Source: Rhizobium indicum
GTDB taxonomy: Bacteria; Pseudomonadota; Alphaproteobacteria; Rhizobiales; Rhizobiaceae
Assembly (NCBI RefSeq): GCF_005862305.2
Contig: NZ_CP054022.1
Location: 620,001-684,000 of the forward strand
DNA: 64,000 nucleotides
Reading direction: 5' to 3'
Both the position numbers and the translations under genes were made by a program. Below, piece by piece: positions 63,790-64,000 of the stretch. A model generated the notes under the pieces. The model was not told the DNA's origin. It worked only from the letters and a program-made list of their open reading frames with translations, and did no database searches. Position 1 is the first letter of the stretch. Each line of letters starts with the position of its first letter.

Positions 63790-64000
63790 TCACGCGGCCA
63801 GGACGCCGCTCTTCTTGGCCATCCAGGTTGCGATGTAGTCCATAAGGCCAGGGTTTAGGCAATCGTAAGGCTCGAGGCCGGACGTCCTCAGTTGTGCCCT
63901 GACAGCGTCCATCTTGGCAGGGTCGAAGCCGCTTTCGATGATCGACGACACGAAGGCCGCAAAGCCTGGCTTCGCCCAGCCGCTTTCCTGAAAGCGTTCC
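63790..64000 (-). CDS. C-terminal part of an unrecognised protein (5' part outside window)
   Basis: Reading leftward from the window's end, one frame stays open for 69 codons and stops at 63790. The tail ends [21 protein letters not shown] and contains [22 protein letters not shown]. Codon use is like that of the neighbouring genes, so it is a real gene fragment. I do not recognise the family. It would be expressed toward the AraC gene, with the hairpin at 63756-63780 between them. Confidence 0.7.
   Translation of the reverse strand, partial: ERFQESGWAKPGFAAFVSSIIESGFDPAKMDAVRAQLRTSGLEPYDCLNPGLMDYIATWMAKKSGVLAA

Noticed and set aside
63649..63858. Short plus-strand open frame of 69 codons
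   Set aside because: It crosses the hairpin at 63756 and overlaps the clear leftward gene fragment at 63790-64000.
1..64000. Search for CRISPR arrays, tRNA/rRNA genes, transposases, toxin-antitoxin pairs or phage genes
   Set aside because: No direct-repeat array, tRNA-like fold or recognisable mobile-element protein was seen by reading; short elements could still be missed.

Overview
The window reads as part of a Rhizobiaceae replicon (Rhizobium, Sinorhizobium/Ensifer or Agrobacterium type). The reasons are the GC-rich coding style, PutA without a DNA-binding domain next to an Lrp-type PutR, many ABC uptake operons with private LacI, GntR, LysR and TetR regulators, and palindromic intergenic repeats resembling rhizobial RIME elements at the right end. 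I see no rRNA, tRNA, CRISPR array, transposase, phage gene or replication origin. The region looks like a chain of catabolic cassettes, as on a chromid or megaplasmid, though the replicon type cannot be proven from here.

Layout. (1) 1-6337: a complete L-threonate pathway (otnC, LacI regulator, MFS importer, ltnD, otnI, otnK) with three near-identical LacI-type palindromes before the importer. (2) 6493-17250: tandem-GNAT protein, class III aminotransferase, haloacid-dehalogenase-like protein, a peptide-type ABC importer (solute binder, two permeases, fused double ATPase), an Lrp regulator and a divergent FAD amine/amino-acid oxidoreductase. (3) 17363-22779: a leftward operon of Ldh2-type dehydrogenase, Fe-type alcohol dehydrogenase, semialdehyde dehydrogenase and formamidase-like hydrolase, with a divergent GntR regulator. 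(4) 22834-27952: DJ-1/PfpI protein, then a leftward operon of UPF0261 (Tm-1-like), a PEP-hydrolase-family TIM barrel, a cupin and an M24 enzyme, with a divergent TetR. (5) 28321-39120: a sugar ABC importer with two ATPases and a 67-residue membrane protein, then a leftward operon (TIM-barrel isomerase, enolase-superfamily dehydratase, GntR, 2-hydroxyacid dehydrogenase) divergent from a second isomerase. FadR-type TGGT-N3-ACCA boxes occur before the importer and in the divergent promoter. (6) 39354-43940: putA, a small upstream ORF and putR. (7) 44050-51309: HxlR, two LysR regulators, a DoxX-like protein, two SDRs, an MFS exporter, a cyclophilin-like protein and an NmrA-family protein. (8) 51436-57750: a methyltransferase divergent from a membrane GGDEF-EAL protein, a zinc-ribbon/metallo-beta-lactamase-like protein and a hexapeptide acyltransferase fused to a large helical domain. 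(9) 57762-64000: LysR, Rieske oxygenase, its reductase, an M24 enzyme with the residue pattern of DMSP lyase DddP, a GbdR-like AraC regulator between palindromic repeats, and a truncated gene at the edge.

How the genes work together: each cassette couples uptake or oxidation of a small carbon or nitrogen compound with a private regulator. The best-founded assignments are L-threonate to DHAP, proline to glutamate, and a Rieske oxygenase/reductase pair of the glycine-betaine demethylase type. The strongest leads for new biology are the DddP-like lyase beside that oxygenase, the unlinked bacterial halves of the plant Tm-1 protein in one operon with a cupin and an M24 enzyme, and the sugar regulon defined by shared FadR-type boxes.
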